Of a stretch of 64,000 nt of DNA, positions 17,924 to 26,227 are shown piece by piece. Under the pieces are notes generated by a model. It worked only from the letters and a program-made list of their open reading frames with translations. It was not told the origin of the DNA and searched no databases. Origin of the DNA: Saprospirales bacterium (GTDB lineage Bacteria > Bacteroidota > Bacteroidia > Chitinophagales > Saprospiraceae); contig JADJYG010000005.1 in the NCBI GenBank assembly GCA_016719895.1, positions 124,001 to 188,000 on the forward strand, written 5' to 3'. Position 1 is the first letter of the stretch. The number at the start of each line of letters is the position of its first letter. The translations under genes were made by a program, and so were the position numbers.

Positions 17924-18769
17924 ATGAAAAGTCAAACTTTAATTACGAAGGCTTCTGGCGACCAAGTGGTATTCGACCCGGACAAATTGCGCCACTCCCT
18001 GCGCCGGGCAGGGGCGGGCCGCGAGCGTTCGGATGCTATTGTCCGGGCGATTTCCAGGGACCTGCAGGAAGGCTCGACAACAAAACAGATTTATCGCCTG
18101 GCGCATAAAATGTTGCGCAAGGAGGCCAAATTTACGGCAGCCCGGTATTCGCTCAAACAGGCTCTGCTGGAGCTGGGGCCGTCGGGCTTTCCCTTTGAAC
18201 AGTTTGTGGCAAAACTCCTGGAAGCGCAAGGGCTTCGCGTGCAGACCGGTGTGTTGCGCGAAGGAAAATGCGTGACCCACGAGGTCGATATACTGGCAGC
18301 CGACAGCCAACGCGTGCTGCTGGCCGAATGTAAATTTCATAACCGGCAAAGCCTGGTCAGCGACGTAAAAGTGCCGCTGTATATCCATTCGCGATTCAAT
18401 GACCTGCTGGCCGGGTATTTCAACGCTCCGGAATGGAAATCCTTCACCCTGGAAAGCTGGATTTTTACCAACACCCGGTTTACAGACGATGCCATGGCAT
18501 ATGGCCGCTGCGCCGGCCAGCACCTCATCAGTTGGGATACGCCGTTTGATTTTGGCCTGCGTGATTGGGTGGACCGGACCGGGCTGCACCCGCTTACTTG
18601 CCTGACAACCCTTACCCGCCGGGAAAAAAACGCACTGTTGGAGCACCAGATCGTGTTGGCCCGCGATCTGGTGGCGCAACCGGAACTTCTGAGCCGCTTG
18701 CAGTTAGCCCCGCGGCGCGTACAGATTGTGATAGAGGAAGCCCGCCACTTGTGCTTTCAGACGGCTTGA
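17924..18769 (+). CDS. ATP-cone domain fused to a Mrr-like (PD-(D/E)XK) nuclease domain
   Basis: 281 aa. Residues 1-90 resemble an ATP-cone (TLITKASGDQVVFDPDKLRHSL, then ISRDL...STTKQIYRLAHKML), the nucleotide-sensing domain known from ribonucleotide reductase and NrdR. Residues 91-220 look like a Mrr/restriction-endonuclease fold: FPFEQFVAKLLEAQG, then Asp122 in HEVDILA and Glu135-x-Lys137 in VLLAECKFHN, a D-x(12)-ExK catalytic layout, then WIFTNTRFTDDAMAYG. The C-terminal ~60 residues are helical (LTRREKNALLEHQIVLARDL). Such fusions recur in Bacteroidota but their role is not established; nucleotide-regulated DNA cleavage is an inference. No methyltransferase or helicase lies next to it. 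Confidence 0.75.
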   Translation: MKSQTLITKASGDQVVFDPDKLRHSLRRAGAGRERSDAIVRAISRDLQEGSTTKQIYRLAHKMLRKEAKFTAARYSLKQALLELGPSGFPFEQFVAKLLEAQGLRVQTGVLREGKCVTHEVDILAADSQRVLLAECKFHNRQSLVSDVKVPLYIHSRFNDLLAGYFNAPEWKSFTLESWIFTNTRFTDDAMAYGRCAGQHLISWDTPFDFGLRDWVDRTGLHPLTCLTTLTRREKNALLEHQIVLARDLVAQPELLSRLQLAPRRVQIVIEEARHLCFQTA

Positions 18770-18853
18770 TGCCGGCAACTTACGCACCGGGTACTTTCCA
18801 AATTTGAAAATCCGATTCGTTTAAGTAGACGGCATCAGACGCCCAAACTACGG

Positions 18854-19627
18854 TCAGATATCCTTTTTCTGAAAAATCCGCGCCGCCCACCATAGTGGCA
18901 GGACAATCCATGCCATCATCGCCAGTAACGAAATCCCGCCACCGGTTACTGATCCGAAAAAGTGCTGGAATAAAGCGCCCGTATACCCCATGAGTGCAGC
19001 CGCATCCAGCTGAAGTAGCATGGCAATACGTGCCAGATCCACGGGGTTCAGAAAGGCTAACCCGATAACAGCCTTTTCCAGGGGATAATCGCTGAAGGCA
19101 AACATGCTCATCAGTACAAGGCCGTCGTATAAAATGGTGCAAAAAAACCAGAGCAAGAGGGCAATACCAATACCGCGAGCCTTATCCCGGGAGAGTACCG
19201 TGGCCAGAAATGCCATCGACACAAACGACAGCGTAAGCAACAAGCCGCACAAAACCAGGATGGCGCCACTGCCGGAGCCGTCGTAAATCAAAACCGGCAC
19301 GCCCACTCCAACGCCGAAGGCTATACACAGAGAAGCCGCCATACCGAGGTACTGGCCCATAAAAATATCCGAACGGCGCAGGGGCTGTGCCAACATCAAC
19401 TCCATAAATTCGTAGGAATTGTACAAGTGAATAGTAGCAAACACAATGCTTACCAGCGGTAACACGATCAGGATAATGTTGAGCAGGCTCATCATGCCCT
19501 TTACCGGGTCATTCTCCAGGTTGAAAAAACTCATGGAAACGACCAGGAGAAACAACATGTAGGCCAGGACGAACCTGTTTTGCAGAATATCGTAAACAGC
19601 GTACTTGGCAACCTTGAGCATCGGCAT
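18854..19627 (-). CDS. nosY: ABC transporter permease of the nos cluster (NosY)
   Basis: About 258 aa from the Met at 19627 (MPMLKVAKYAVYDILQNRF); an in-frame ATG at 19696 would add 23 residues not typical of the family. Six hydrophobic segments are visible, beginning with FVLAYMLFLLVVSMSFF. NosY pairs with NosF, and together with NosD they support assembly or sulfur supply of the CuZ centre of nitrous-oxide reductase. It is the last gene of the nos cluster, about 160 bp after nosF. Confidence 0.85.
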   Translation of the reverse strand: MPMLKVAKYAVYDILQNRFVLAYMLFLLVVSMSFFNLENDPVKGMMSLLNIILIVLPLVSIVFATIHLYNSYEFMELMLAQPLRRSDIFMGQYLGMAASLCIAFGVGVGVPVLIYDGSGSGAILVLCGLLLTLSFVSMAFLATVLSRDKARGIGIALLLWFFCTILYDGLVLMSMFAFSDYPLEKAVIGLAFLNPVDLARIAMLLQLDAAALMGYTGALFQHFFGSVTGGGISLLAMMAWIVLPLWWAARIFQKKDI

Positions 19628-19790
19628 GGGCGGGCGTTTCGTTTCGGCCCGCAAGGTAGCGGATTGTCCCAGTTTAAAAACGGTAGCGACTTTCATAAGT
19701 AACAGAATTGACGTTTTGTGGGTAAATTGGACAATTTTATGCAGCCGCCCGTCATACCTGGATGTATGTGCATTGTTGATTTGTTGATAA

Positions 19791-20504
19791 CTAGTGGCGT
19801 TGCTGTTCCATAATTTTAGCGATCGCTTTACCCAAACGTTCCTCGCCGGTTTCGGTGCGCAGGGCTTGCATCGATTTCAGGAAAACGACCTTGCCTTCAA
19901 CGAGATAAAGGACATCGGTGGCGAGCTCTTCCAAATCGCTCATGATGTGCGACGTGATGAGGAAGAGTTTGTTCTGCTGTTTTTCGCGGCCTACCTTTTC
20001 TTTGAGTATTTCGGCTGACAGCGGATCGAGTCCGGCGGTAGGTTCATCCAGGATCATAACAGGGGCGTCGAACAGGAAGGCGAGCGCAGCGCTTACTTTT
20101 TGCCGGGTGCCGCCGGACAGGGTGCGCATGGTTTTATGATAGATGTCGGGCAGCCGGTAGGCATGGATCAATTCCTCATCGAGCCCCTCCGGCGCTGCCT
20201 GGCGCAGGTCGCGCATCATATCGAACAGCTGACCCACCTGCATATTATCGGGATAGCGGCCGATCTGCGGCATATAGCCGATAAACCGGCGGTATTGCGC
20301 GTCGAGCCCAACCGGCTTGCCGTCGAAGAGAATCGTTCCCTCTTCGGGTACGACCATGCCGAGGATACTTTTGATCAGGGTGGTTTTTCCGGAGCCGTTC
20401 GGACCGATGATGGCCACGGCTTGCCCCCGTTCTACATAGATATTGAGTTGGCTCAACACCTGGATTTTGCCAAACGTTTTACTGAGTTGCTGTACGTGTA
20501 ACAT
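19791..20504 (-). CDS. nosF: ABC transporter ATP-binding protein NosF
   Basis: 237 aa. Walker A is GPNGSGKTTL, the signature motif is LSGGTRQKV and Walker B is PVMILDEPTAGLDP, followed by the switch His in FLITSHIM. It is the ATPase of the NosFY transporter that works with NosD in CuZ maturation. Its start overlaps the end of nosD by 26 bp, indicating translational coupling. Confidence 0.93.
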   Translation of the reverse strand: MLHVQQLSKTFGKIQVLSQLNIYVERGQAVAIIGPNGSGKTTLIKSILGMVVPEEGTILFDGKPVGLDAQYRRFIGYMPQIGRYPDNMQVGQLFDMMRDLRQAAPEGLDEELIHAYRLPDIYHKTMRTLSGGTRQKVSAALAFLFDAPVMILDEPTAGLDPLSAEILKEKVGREKQQNKLFLITSHIMSDLEELATDVLYLVEGKVVFLKSMQALRTETGEERLGKAIAKIMEQQRH

Positions 20505-21732
20505 AGGGTTTCATTAAAGGTGCCAGGTCGCGCAGGTTGTCGGGTGAAAGGCTGGGGATTACTTTTTCGGCGCGATCGAGCAGAAAAACGGTGAAGCTGC
20601 GCCAGAACATCATAGCATAGGGCATTTGATCAGAAACCATGGCGAACAAGCTGACAGGCCGGTACGGTACGTCGCCTTTGCCATCGCGGTTCAGGTCGTA
20701 GCCCTCGTATTTATCCCAGTAGTTTTTTTCAAACACATTGAGTACCAGGTCGCTGTTGGTGGAGATGTCAAAGGTGTTGGCGAAAAAGTTATTGTACCGG
20801 AAGGCGTTGTTGTCACAGCTGGCCTGCACTTTGAGGGCCCAGCCGTTTTGCTGGAAAATGTTGTGTTCGAAGTGACTTCGGGTACAGCCTTCCATATAAA
20901 TGGCTACTGTGTTTTCTGAGAAGAGGTTGTCCGAAATATGACTTCCCTGGATATCTTTTAACAACAGGCCATAAGAGGCGCCACCCCGGTTTTGGGCGAA
21001 GGTGTTTTGAGTCATGGTAACATTCCGGGTGTACATCACCGCTACGCCGGCGCCGTTTTGGCGAAACGTATTGTATTGGTAGGTATCGTTGTGCGAAAAC
21101 ATAAAATGCAGGCCATACCGGATGTTGCCCTCGCTGTGGTTGCGCAGGATGCTGGAGTTGGTCACAAATTCGAAATAAATCCCGTCGCGATGCCCGGCTA
21201 TCCGGTTGTCGGTTATGGAAATGCTGTCGCATTTCCAGGCGTGGATGCCATTTCCTGAGCTCTGTTCCACCGTGCCGCGGGCCTGGAGCCGGTTGCCGCT
21301 GACCCAGCAATTTTTGCAGCCCGACAGGTAAATACCAAAGTAATTGTCTTCCAGAATATTGTTAAAAATATAAACAAACCGCCCCTTGTACACTTTGATG
21401 CCGGCGATGTCTTCCATCGAAGCCGACCCACAGCGAACGACCTGGAAACCACTGACGCTGACAAAATTAGCCCGGATGCTGAGCGGCTGGTATTTTGTCT
21501 CGCCATCGAGCACCGGCCAGCCTTCGCCGCGCAGGGTGAGCGGCTTATCCACCGTAAGGCTGCGCTCGCGGTACGTACCGGCCTGCACCAGCACCGTGTC
21601 GTACGGGCGGGCTTTGGCCAAAGCGTCGCTGATATTGGCCAGGGCAGTGCCCGGGGCCACCACCCAGGTGCGTGCAGCGGAGGGGATTCCGCCAAGCGTG
21701 ATGAATCCCGCCAATAAAAAGAAATGCTTCAT
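20479..21732 (-). CDS. nosD: Periplasmic copper-site maturation protein NosD
   Basis: 417 aa with a signal peptide (MKHFFLLAGFITLGGIPSAA). The body is a right-handed parallel beta-helix of repeated short turns (carbohydrate-binding CASH type): NNILEDNYFGIYLSGCKNCW, NRIAGHRDGIYFEF, NHSEGNIRYGLHFMFSHND, NTFAQNRGGASYGLLL. NosD is needed for CuZ assembly of NosZ. The C-terminal part (MMFWRSFTVFLLDRAEKVIPS) is typical of NosD, which confirms this over a general beta-helix protein. Confidence 0.93.
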   Translation of the reverse strand: MKHFFLLAGFITLGGIPSAARTWVVAPGTALANISDALAKARPYDTVLVQAGTYRERSLTVDKPLTLRGEGWPVLDGETKYQPLSIRANFVSVSGFQVVRCGSASMEDIAGIKVYKGRFVYIFNNILEDNYFGIYLSGCKNCWVSGNRLQARGTVEQSSGNGIHAWKCDSISITDNRIAGHRDGIYFEFVTNSSILRNHSEGNIRYGLHFMFSHNDTYQYNTFRQNGAGVAVMYTRNVTMTQNTFAQNRGGASYGLLLKDIQGSHISDNLFSENTVAIYMEGCTRSHFEHNIFQQNGWALKVQASCDNNAFRYNNFFANTFDISTNSDLVLNVFEKNYWDKYEGYDLNRDGKGDVPYRPVSLFAMVSDQMPYAMMFWRSFTVFLLDRAEKVIPSLSPDNLRDLAPLMKPYVTRTATQ

Positions 21733-21784
21733 GATTCGATGTACGTGAGTAGCCTGGACGTGCCCCGTTCGTTCCTGGCGGGTG

Positions 21785-22804
21785 TTAAAATTCGGCCTGA
21801 AGCTGCGCCCAGTTCAATGTTTCACCGCCGGGCTGCAGTTTGGCGGCCTCCAGGTCAGCTGCATTGGCGAAGGCGGCGATACCGGAGGCCATTGGCGTAT
21901 TCAACTGGTCGCTGCGCAGGTAAACGGCAGTTTTCGCGTCGAGCAATACACCCGGATGCGCATAATCCGCTACATACCAACCGGCGATATCGGCCGGCGC
22001 CGGCATACCTTTTTTTTGAAACTGGACAAAACAATTGACGTCGTCAAACTTGTACGCCTTTCCTTTTTTCGTCATCAACTCGGCGCCAAAACGATTGTCC
22101 ATGAGGGTCATTTTACAAAAATCGCAATTGTCGGTTCCATATTTCAACGGCTGCGGGCCGGTGGCGCATTGCCAGAAAAAAACCGAAAAAAGCAATACCA
22201 GAGCGGCTGCCGGCTTGGCCAGGCGTTGCTGTCGGCGCCGTTTCCACCACTCGTACACGACGACGAACACCGAGAGGCCTGTCACACCCATCAGCACCCA
22301 CCCACCGGTATCCGGGAGCGACCATGCTTCGAAATTTAGCAATTTTTTATACCCCAGCACGGGTGGCTGGTAGGCCATGCCTGGGATAACAATAGGGGCA
22401 TCGGGATTAAGATTGTGCCCGTAATCATAGCCCCAGCGCCAAAAATCATACAACGCCAGGCTATCTGCAATAGCCAGGATTACCCAATACATAATAGATG
22501 ACCACCAACGCCCGATCAACGCCAATGCCAGACAAACTCCGGCAACAATTTTGATGACCGTGCCCAGGTACTGAAACTCGGGAAACATGTCTACGCTGAT
22601 GGCGCGCATGCCGATATAGTGGTTCAGGGCACTGACCACCTGCACATCGCCGGTCAGGGTATTGTGCCAAATCTGCATTTCCAGCCCTTCGGGATATTGT
22701 GGAGCGGTGAGGTAAATCAACCAGATCGGTACGTAAAGCATAATAAGCAACGACAGGGCGCCGAGGGAAAGTAGTATTCGGGATATATTGCTGATCTTGA
22801 ACAT
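21785..22804 (-). CDS. nosL: NosL copper chaperone fused behind a multi-pass membrane domain
   Basis: 339 aa. Residues 1-210 contain about four to five hydrophobic segments (for example ILLSLGALSLLIMLYVPIWL, VIKIVAGVCLALALIG, WVLMGVTGLSVFVVVYEW). The last of them (ALVLLFSVFFWQC) ends at Cys213, where ATGPQPLKYGTDNCDFCKM begins the NosL domain. The Cu(I)-binding motif CDFCKM and MASGIAAF are present. Free-standing NosL is a lipoprotein starting at an equivalent Cys; here that signal sits inside one reading frame. NosL delivers copper to NosZ. It lies about 50 bp upstream of nosD. Confidence 0.9.
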   Translation of the reverse strand: MFKISNISRILLSLGALSLLIMLYVPIWLIYLTAPQYPEGLEMQIWHNTLTGDVQVVSALNHYIGMRAISVDMFPEFQYLGTVIKIVAGVCLALALIGRWWSSIMYWVILAIADSLALYDFWRWGYDYGHNLNPDAPIVIPGMAYQPPVLGYKKLLNFEAWSLPDTGGWVLMGVTGLSVFVVVYEWWKRRRQQRLAKPAAALVLLFSVFFWQCATGPQPLKYGTDNCDFCKMTLMDNRFGAELMTKKGKAYKFDDVNCFVQFQKKGMPAPADIAGWYVADYAHPGVLLDAKTAVYLRSDQLNTPMASGIAAFANAADLEAAKLQPGGETLNWAQLQAEF

Positions 22805-22927
22805 GGTGTTTTTTTAAATTAAATTCATTACACACTACCGGCGCGCAAATGCCCCGACCTTTTGCCGTGCACCGGTTAGGCAGGATACAGGCTCCTGTTT
22901 CCGGTGCACGGCGTTCGGACGTGCGAA

Positions 22928-23476
22928 TTATTTGGGCGGTAGCAGCACGGCGTCCACAACATGGACGATACCATTGGATGCCGGCACGGATGCGACGATC
23001 TGTGCGGAGCCATTGACGGTTACTTTGCCGTCTTGTACGCTGAGTGTGATATTTTTCAGGTTGACCTGATTCAGTTTTTGCCCGTCGCGCATTTGTTCCG
23101 GTTTTACCACACCTACAAACGTGTGGTACTCCAGGATGTCCGACAGAGCGTTTTTGTTTTCCGGCTTCATCAGGTCGTCCAATGTTTCCTTCGGCAGTTT
23201 TGCAAAGGCCGCATCGGTCGGTGCAAAAACGGTGAAGGGACCGGCATTGGACAAGGCGTCCACGAGGCCGGCGGCTTTCACAGCCGCGACCAGGGTGGTA
23301 TGATCTTTCGACCCGACCGCTATTTGTACAATGTTTTTCTGGGAAACATCGTCCTGTACGGCGGATTGCCCGGCTGCGGACGCCGCAGTGGCGTCGGCGG
23401 TAGGTGTATTATCCGTACAAGCGGAAAAAACTGCCAAAAGCAGGAAAAAGCTGAAGAAATACAATTTGTTTTTCAT
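22928..23476 (-). CDS. Fasciclin (FAS1)-domain lipoprotein in the nos cluster
   Basis: 182 aa from MKNKLYFFSFFLLLAVFSAC, a lipoprotein signal with lipobox FSAC. The FAS1 domain (about 45-182) shows TLVAAVKAAGLVDAL, GPFTVFAPTDAAFAKLP, LSDILEYHTFVG and NGIVHVVDAVLLPP. Such domains mediate adhesion or protein contacts; its place between nosL and nosZ suggests an envelope role linked to this cluster, but that is inference. It is separated by about 30 bp from nosZ. Confidence 0.9.
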   Translation of the reverse strand: MKNKLYFFSFFLLLAVFSACTDNTPTADATAASAAGQSAVQDDVSQKNIVQIAVGSKDHTTLVAAVKAAGLVDALSNAGPFTVFAPTDAAFAKLPKETLDDLMKPENKNALSDILEYHTFVGVVKPEQMRDGQKLNQVNLKNITLSVQDGKVTVNGSAQIVASVPASNGIVHVVDAVLLPPK

Positions 23477-23507
23477 AATCAGGAGCATTAGGTGAATTCA
23501 TAATTGC

Positions 23508-25472
23508 CTACTGTACTTCGGGTTCGCCGGTGCTGAATTTCAACGGCACGTTGGAGCCAGCCGGCGAAACGCGCATATAGCCCTGCATCTCCTGGTGCAG
23601 TGCCGAGCAGAAGTCGGTGCAGTAGAGCGGCACCACGCCTGCGCGGTCCGGTTTCCACAACAGCGTCTGCGTTTCACCCGGCATGATGAGGATTTCGGCA
23701 GTGGCAGCGCCTTTGATGGCAAAACCGTGCGGAACGTCCCAATCTTGCTCGAGGTTGGTGACGTGGAAGTATACCTCGTCGCCTATCCGCACACCTTCGA
23801 TGTTGTCAGGCGTCAGGTGCGAGCGGATGGCGGTCATGTACACGTGTACCTTATTGCCTTCGCGTACCACCTTGGCCTGGCCTTCGCCTTTGGCTACATA
23901 CGGGTGATTGTTTTCCTCCAGTTTGAAGAATTTAAGCGACTGGTCTTTGATCAGACTGGCCGGCATGGCGTTGGCGTAGTGCGGCTCGCCAACAGTTGGA
24001 AAATCGAGGATGAGCCGCATTTTTTCGCCTGTAATATCGTAAAGCTGCGCTGATTGGGCCAATTCGGGGCCAGTAGGCAAATACCGGTCCTTGGTAATTT
24101 TGTTGTAGGCGATGACATATTTTCCCCAGGGCTTCTTGGTGTCGCCGCCCGGCACGCAAAGGTGTCCGATGGAGTAGTAGGTCGGCACACGGTCGAGTAC
24201 CTGCAGGGATTCTACGTTCCATTTTACAATTTCTGACGATACGAAGAAAGACGTATAGGCATTTCCATCGGCGTCAAATTCGGTGTGGAGCGGGCCGAGG
24301 CCGGGTTTCTGCACTTCACCGTGCAGCACGGCATCGTATTTTAACACGGGAATACCGTCGTATTCGCCTTCGAAGTTTTTAGCGGCAATGGCAGCCTGCA
24401 TTTTTTCAAAGGAAAAAACGGGGATTACGGCGGCCAGTTTGCCGGAGCCGACGAAGTATTTCCCAGTCGGGTCTACGTCGCAGCCGTGCGGACTTTTCGG
24501 GCAAGGGATGAAATAAACGAAGTCTTTCAATTCGCGGGGGTCGAGCATGATCGCCTCCGTCTCCCATTTCGTCGTTGCCGTATGGGTGCGCTCATCATAG
24601 GTATTGTGCGCATACCGGACTGATTTTTTCATACCGCGGCCTGCTTTGGCCAGCTCTTCGGCTTTTTTCCAGTTGATGGCCACGATAAAGTCCTTGTCGT
24701 TTTGCGAAGCGTTTACTTCGAGCAGCGTGTTGGCGCGTTCGGAGTTGTAGCAAGAGAAAAAGAACCAGTCGTGGCTCGGTCCTTTACCGGAGCGGCTGAG
24801 GTCGAGGTTGATACCGGGCAGCAACACCTGGAAGGCCAGGTTCATATGTCCGTCCTGCGGATTGATGCTGATAAAGGAAGCCGTACCCCGGAAGTTGTCT
24901 TTGTAGCTTTGGATCGAAACGTCCGGCTGATCGTCCATGGGCACGGAAAAGCGGGTGCCGGCTACGATATATTCGCTGTTTTCGGTGATAAACGGCGAGG
25001 AGTGGTTGCCGCCGGCGTTCGGGATTTCCATGATTTCCATGGTCCGGAACGATTTCAGGTCTACGCGGCCCACGCGCGGCGTATTGTTGGCGTTGGCAAA
25101 CATCCAGCGGCCGTCTTGAATGCCGTCGGTGAGCGACAGGGAGATGTGGTGCTGGTCGTCCCAGGGCACCCAGCCGTGCGAGGTGTTCAGCATGGCTTTG
25201 GTTTCTTCACTGTAACCATAGCCGTTTTCCGGGAACACGGAAAAAACTGGAACGATTTTTAACAAACGGCCCGATGGCAGGCCGTAAACGGAGACCTGAC
25301 CGTTGAAGCCCCCGGAAACAAAGTTGTAAAATTCGTCGTATGTGCCCGGGGCAACATAAACTTTTTGAGCGGCATCACTGGCAGTAGCGCTGGCTGCGCC
25401 TTTGGTTTTGCATTGCCAAAGCGCTGCAATAATGAGCAGTGCCCCACCCATAAAAATAAGAACCTTTTTCAT
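23508..25472 (-). CDS. nosZ: Nitrous-oxide reductase NosZ, clade II type
   Basis: 654 aa. The N terminus is a Sec lipoprotein signal (LLIIAALWQC, Cys21) and not a Tat signal, which marks the clade II form. CuZ ligands are visible in WDDQHHISLS (H108, H109) and GGNHSSPF (H157), with further His residues in the beta-propeller (CPKSPHGCDVDPTGKY, PLHTEFD). The C-terminal cupredoxin CuA motif is CTDFCSALHQEM (C618, C622, H626, M629), preceded by DVPHGFAIKG. The enzyme reduces N2O to N2 in the periplasm. The cytochrome c gene just upstream is a likely electron donor. Confidence 0.97.
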   Translation of the reverse strand: MKKVLIFMGGALLIIAALWQCKTKGAASATASDAAQKVYVAPGTYDEFYNFVSGGFNGQVSVYGLPSGRLLKIVPVFSVFPENGYGYSEETKAMLNTSHGWVPWDDQHHISLSLTDGIQDGRWMFANANNTPRVGRVDLKSFRTMEIMEIPNAGGNHSSPFITENSEYIVAGTRFSVPMDDQPDVSIQSYKDNFRGTASFISINPQDGHMNLAFQVLLPGINLDLSRSGKGPSHDWFFFSCYNSERANTLLEVNASQNDKDFIVAINWKKAEELAKAGRGMKKSVRYAHNTYDERTHTATTKWETEAIMLDPRELKDFVYFIPCPKSPHGCDVDPTGKYFVGSGKLAAVIPVFSFEKMQAAIAAKNFEGEYDGIPVLKYDAVLHGEVQKPGLGPLHTEFDADGNAYTSFFVSSEIVKWNVESLQVLDRVPTYYSIGHLCVPGGDTKKPWGKYVIAYNKITKDRYLPTGPELAQSAQLYDITGEKMRLILDFPTVGEPHYANAMPASLIKDQSLKFFKLEENNHPYVAKGEGQAKVVREGNKVHVYMTAIRSHLTPDNIEGVRIGDEVYFHVTNLEQDWDVPHGFAIKGAATAEILIMPGETQTLLWKPDRAGVVPLYCTDFCSALHQEMQGYMRVSPAGSNVPLKFSTGEPEVQ

Positions 25473-25528
25473 ATGGACTGAATTAATGATTAATGCGTTT
25501 AGTTTTGATTGTCTGGTGTAGTATAGCG

Positions 25529-25996
25529 CTATTTTTCTCCGTCATTGGAGCGCATAAACTCCAGCACGTCGCGTGCGTCGCCAATTGAAACGTTTTGGTT
25601 GGGCATGCGGGTCAGGCAGAGTTGAAGCAGTTTTTGTGCTTCTTCGTCTTTATCCAGCATCATTTCGACGTTGGTGACCATGTTCATAATCCATTCCGGT
25701 TTGCGCCGTACGGTGACTTCCTTCCAACCGGGCCCCACCACGCGTTTGTCGTCGAGTTTGTGGCAAGCCGCGCATTTCATGTCGTAAATGGCTTTGCCAC
25801 GGGTGACGCGTTCGGTTTCGAGGGGTGTTTTAAGTTCTACAAATTTTACTTCGCCGATACCTTTGCCTTCGGCCAGCATTTTTTCTTCCGGCGTAGGCCC
25901 TGCGGTGGCAGGCGAAGCGCTGCTTCCGGTTTCGCCGCCGCCACAGGCAGCCGTTCCGACTAAAAGCAGCAGTAAAAGACCATACAATGTTTTCAT
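25529..25996 (-). CDS. Mono-haem cytochrome c lipoprotein of the nos cluster
   Basis: 155 aa. The signal MKTLYGLLLLLLVGTAAC ends in a lipobox. Haem attachment is CAACHKLDD (about residue 77), and the likely sixth ligand is a Met in LTRMPNQNV. It is the first gene after the FNR-like operator and lies about 55 bp before nosZ, so it is likely the electron donor to NosZ. This arrangement is common in clade II clusters of Bacteroidota. Confidence 0.92.
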   Translation of the reverse strand: MKTLYGLLLLLLVGTAACGGGETGSSASPATAGPTPEEKMLAEGKGIGEVKFVELKTPLETERVTRGKAIYDMKCAACHKLDDKRVVGPGWKEVTVRRKPEWIMNMVTNVEMMLDKDEEAQKLLQLCLTRMPNQNVSIGDARDVLEFMRSNDGEK

Positions 25997-26036
25997 ACAA
26001 CAGATTTTTTTATTGAACGAGATGTTATTTTAGGCA

Positions 26037-26044
26037 CAAAATTG
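26037..26044 (-). promoter_or_regulatory. Putative Bacteroidota -7 element for the nos operon
   Basis: On the minus strand the bases read CAATTTTG, one mismatch from TAnnTTTG. A start site a few bases downstream (near 26032) would lie about 35 bp before the cytochrome c ATG at 25996 and place the palindrome at 26065-26082 centred near -41. The match is weak alone; the spacing to the operator strengthens it. Confidence 0.4.
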
Positions 26045-26064
26045 AAGGCATGCCAACCAGTGGC

Positions 26065-26082
26065 TTATGATTCAAATCATAA
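26065..26082. promoter_or_regulatory. FNR/DNR-type operator upstream of cytochrome c-nosZ
   Basis: TTATGATTCAAATCATAA is a perfect palindrome with 8-bp arms. Its core ATGAT-N4-ATCAT closely resembles the Crp/Fnr-family site TTGAT-N4-ATCAA. It is centred about 78 bp before the cytochrome c start codon. A Crp/Fnr regulator is encoded immediately upstream (26228-26845) and is the obvious candidate to bind it. Confidence 0.75.
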
Positions 26083-26227
26083 ATATTGGGGACGCCCTGA
26101 TTTTGGCAAAAAAAGATCAAAACAGGTCGTTTACGGCTTTTGTTGCGGTGATCTGTTGCCTTTTTTTTACCATTAATGATAAATATCAGCCGGTAGTATG
26201 CGAAAAATCAGGAAGCAGGAGTTACAG

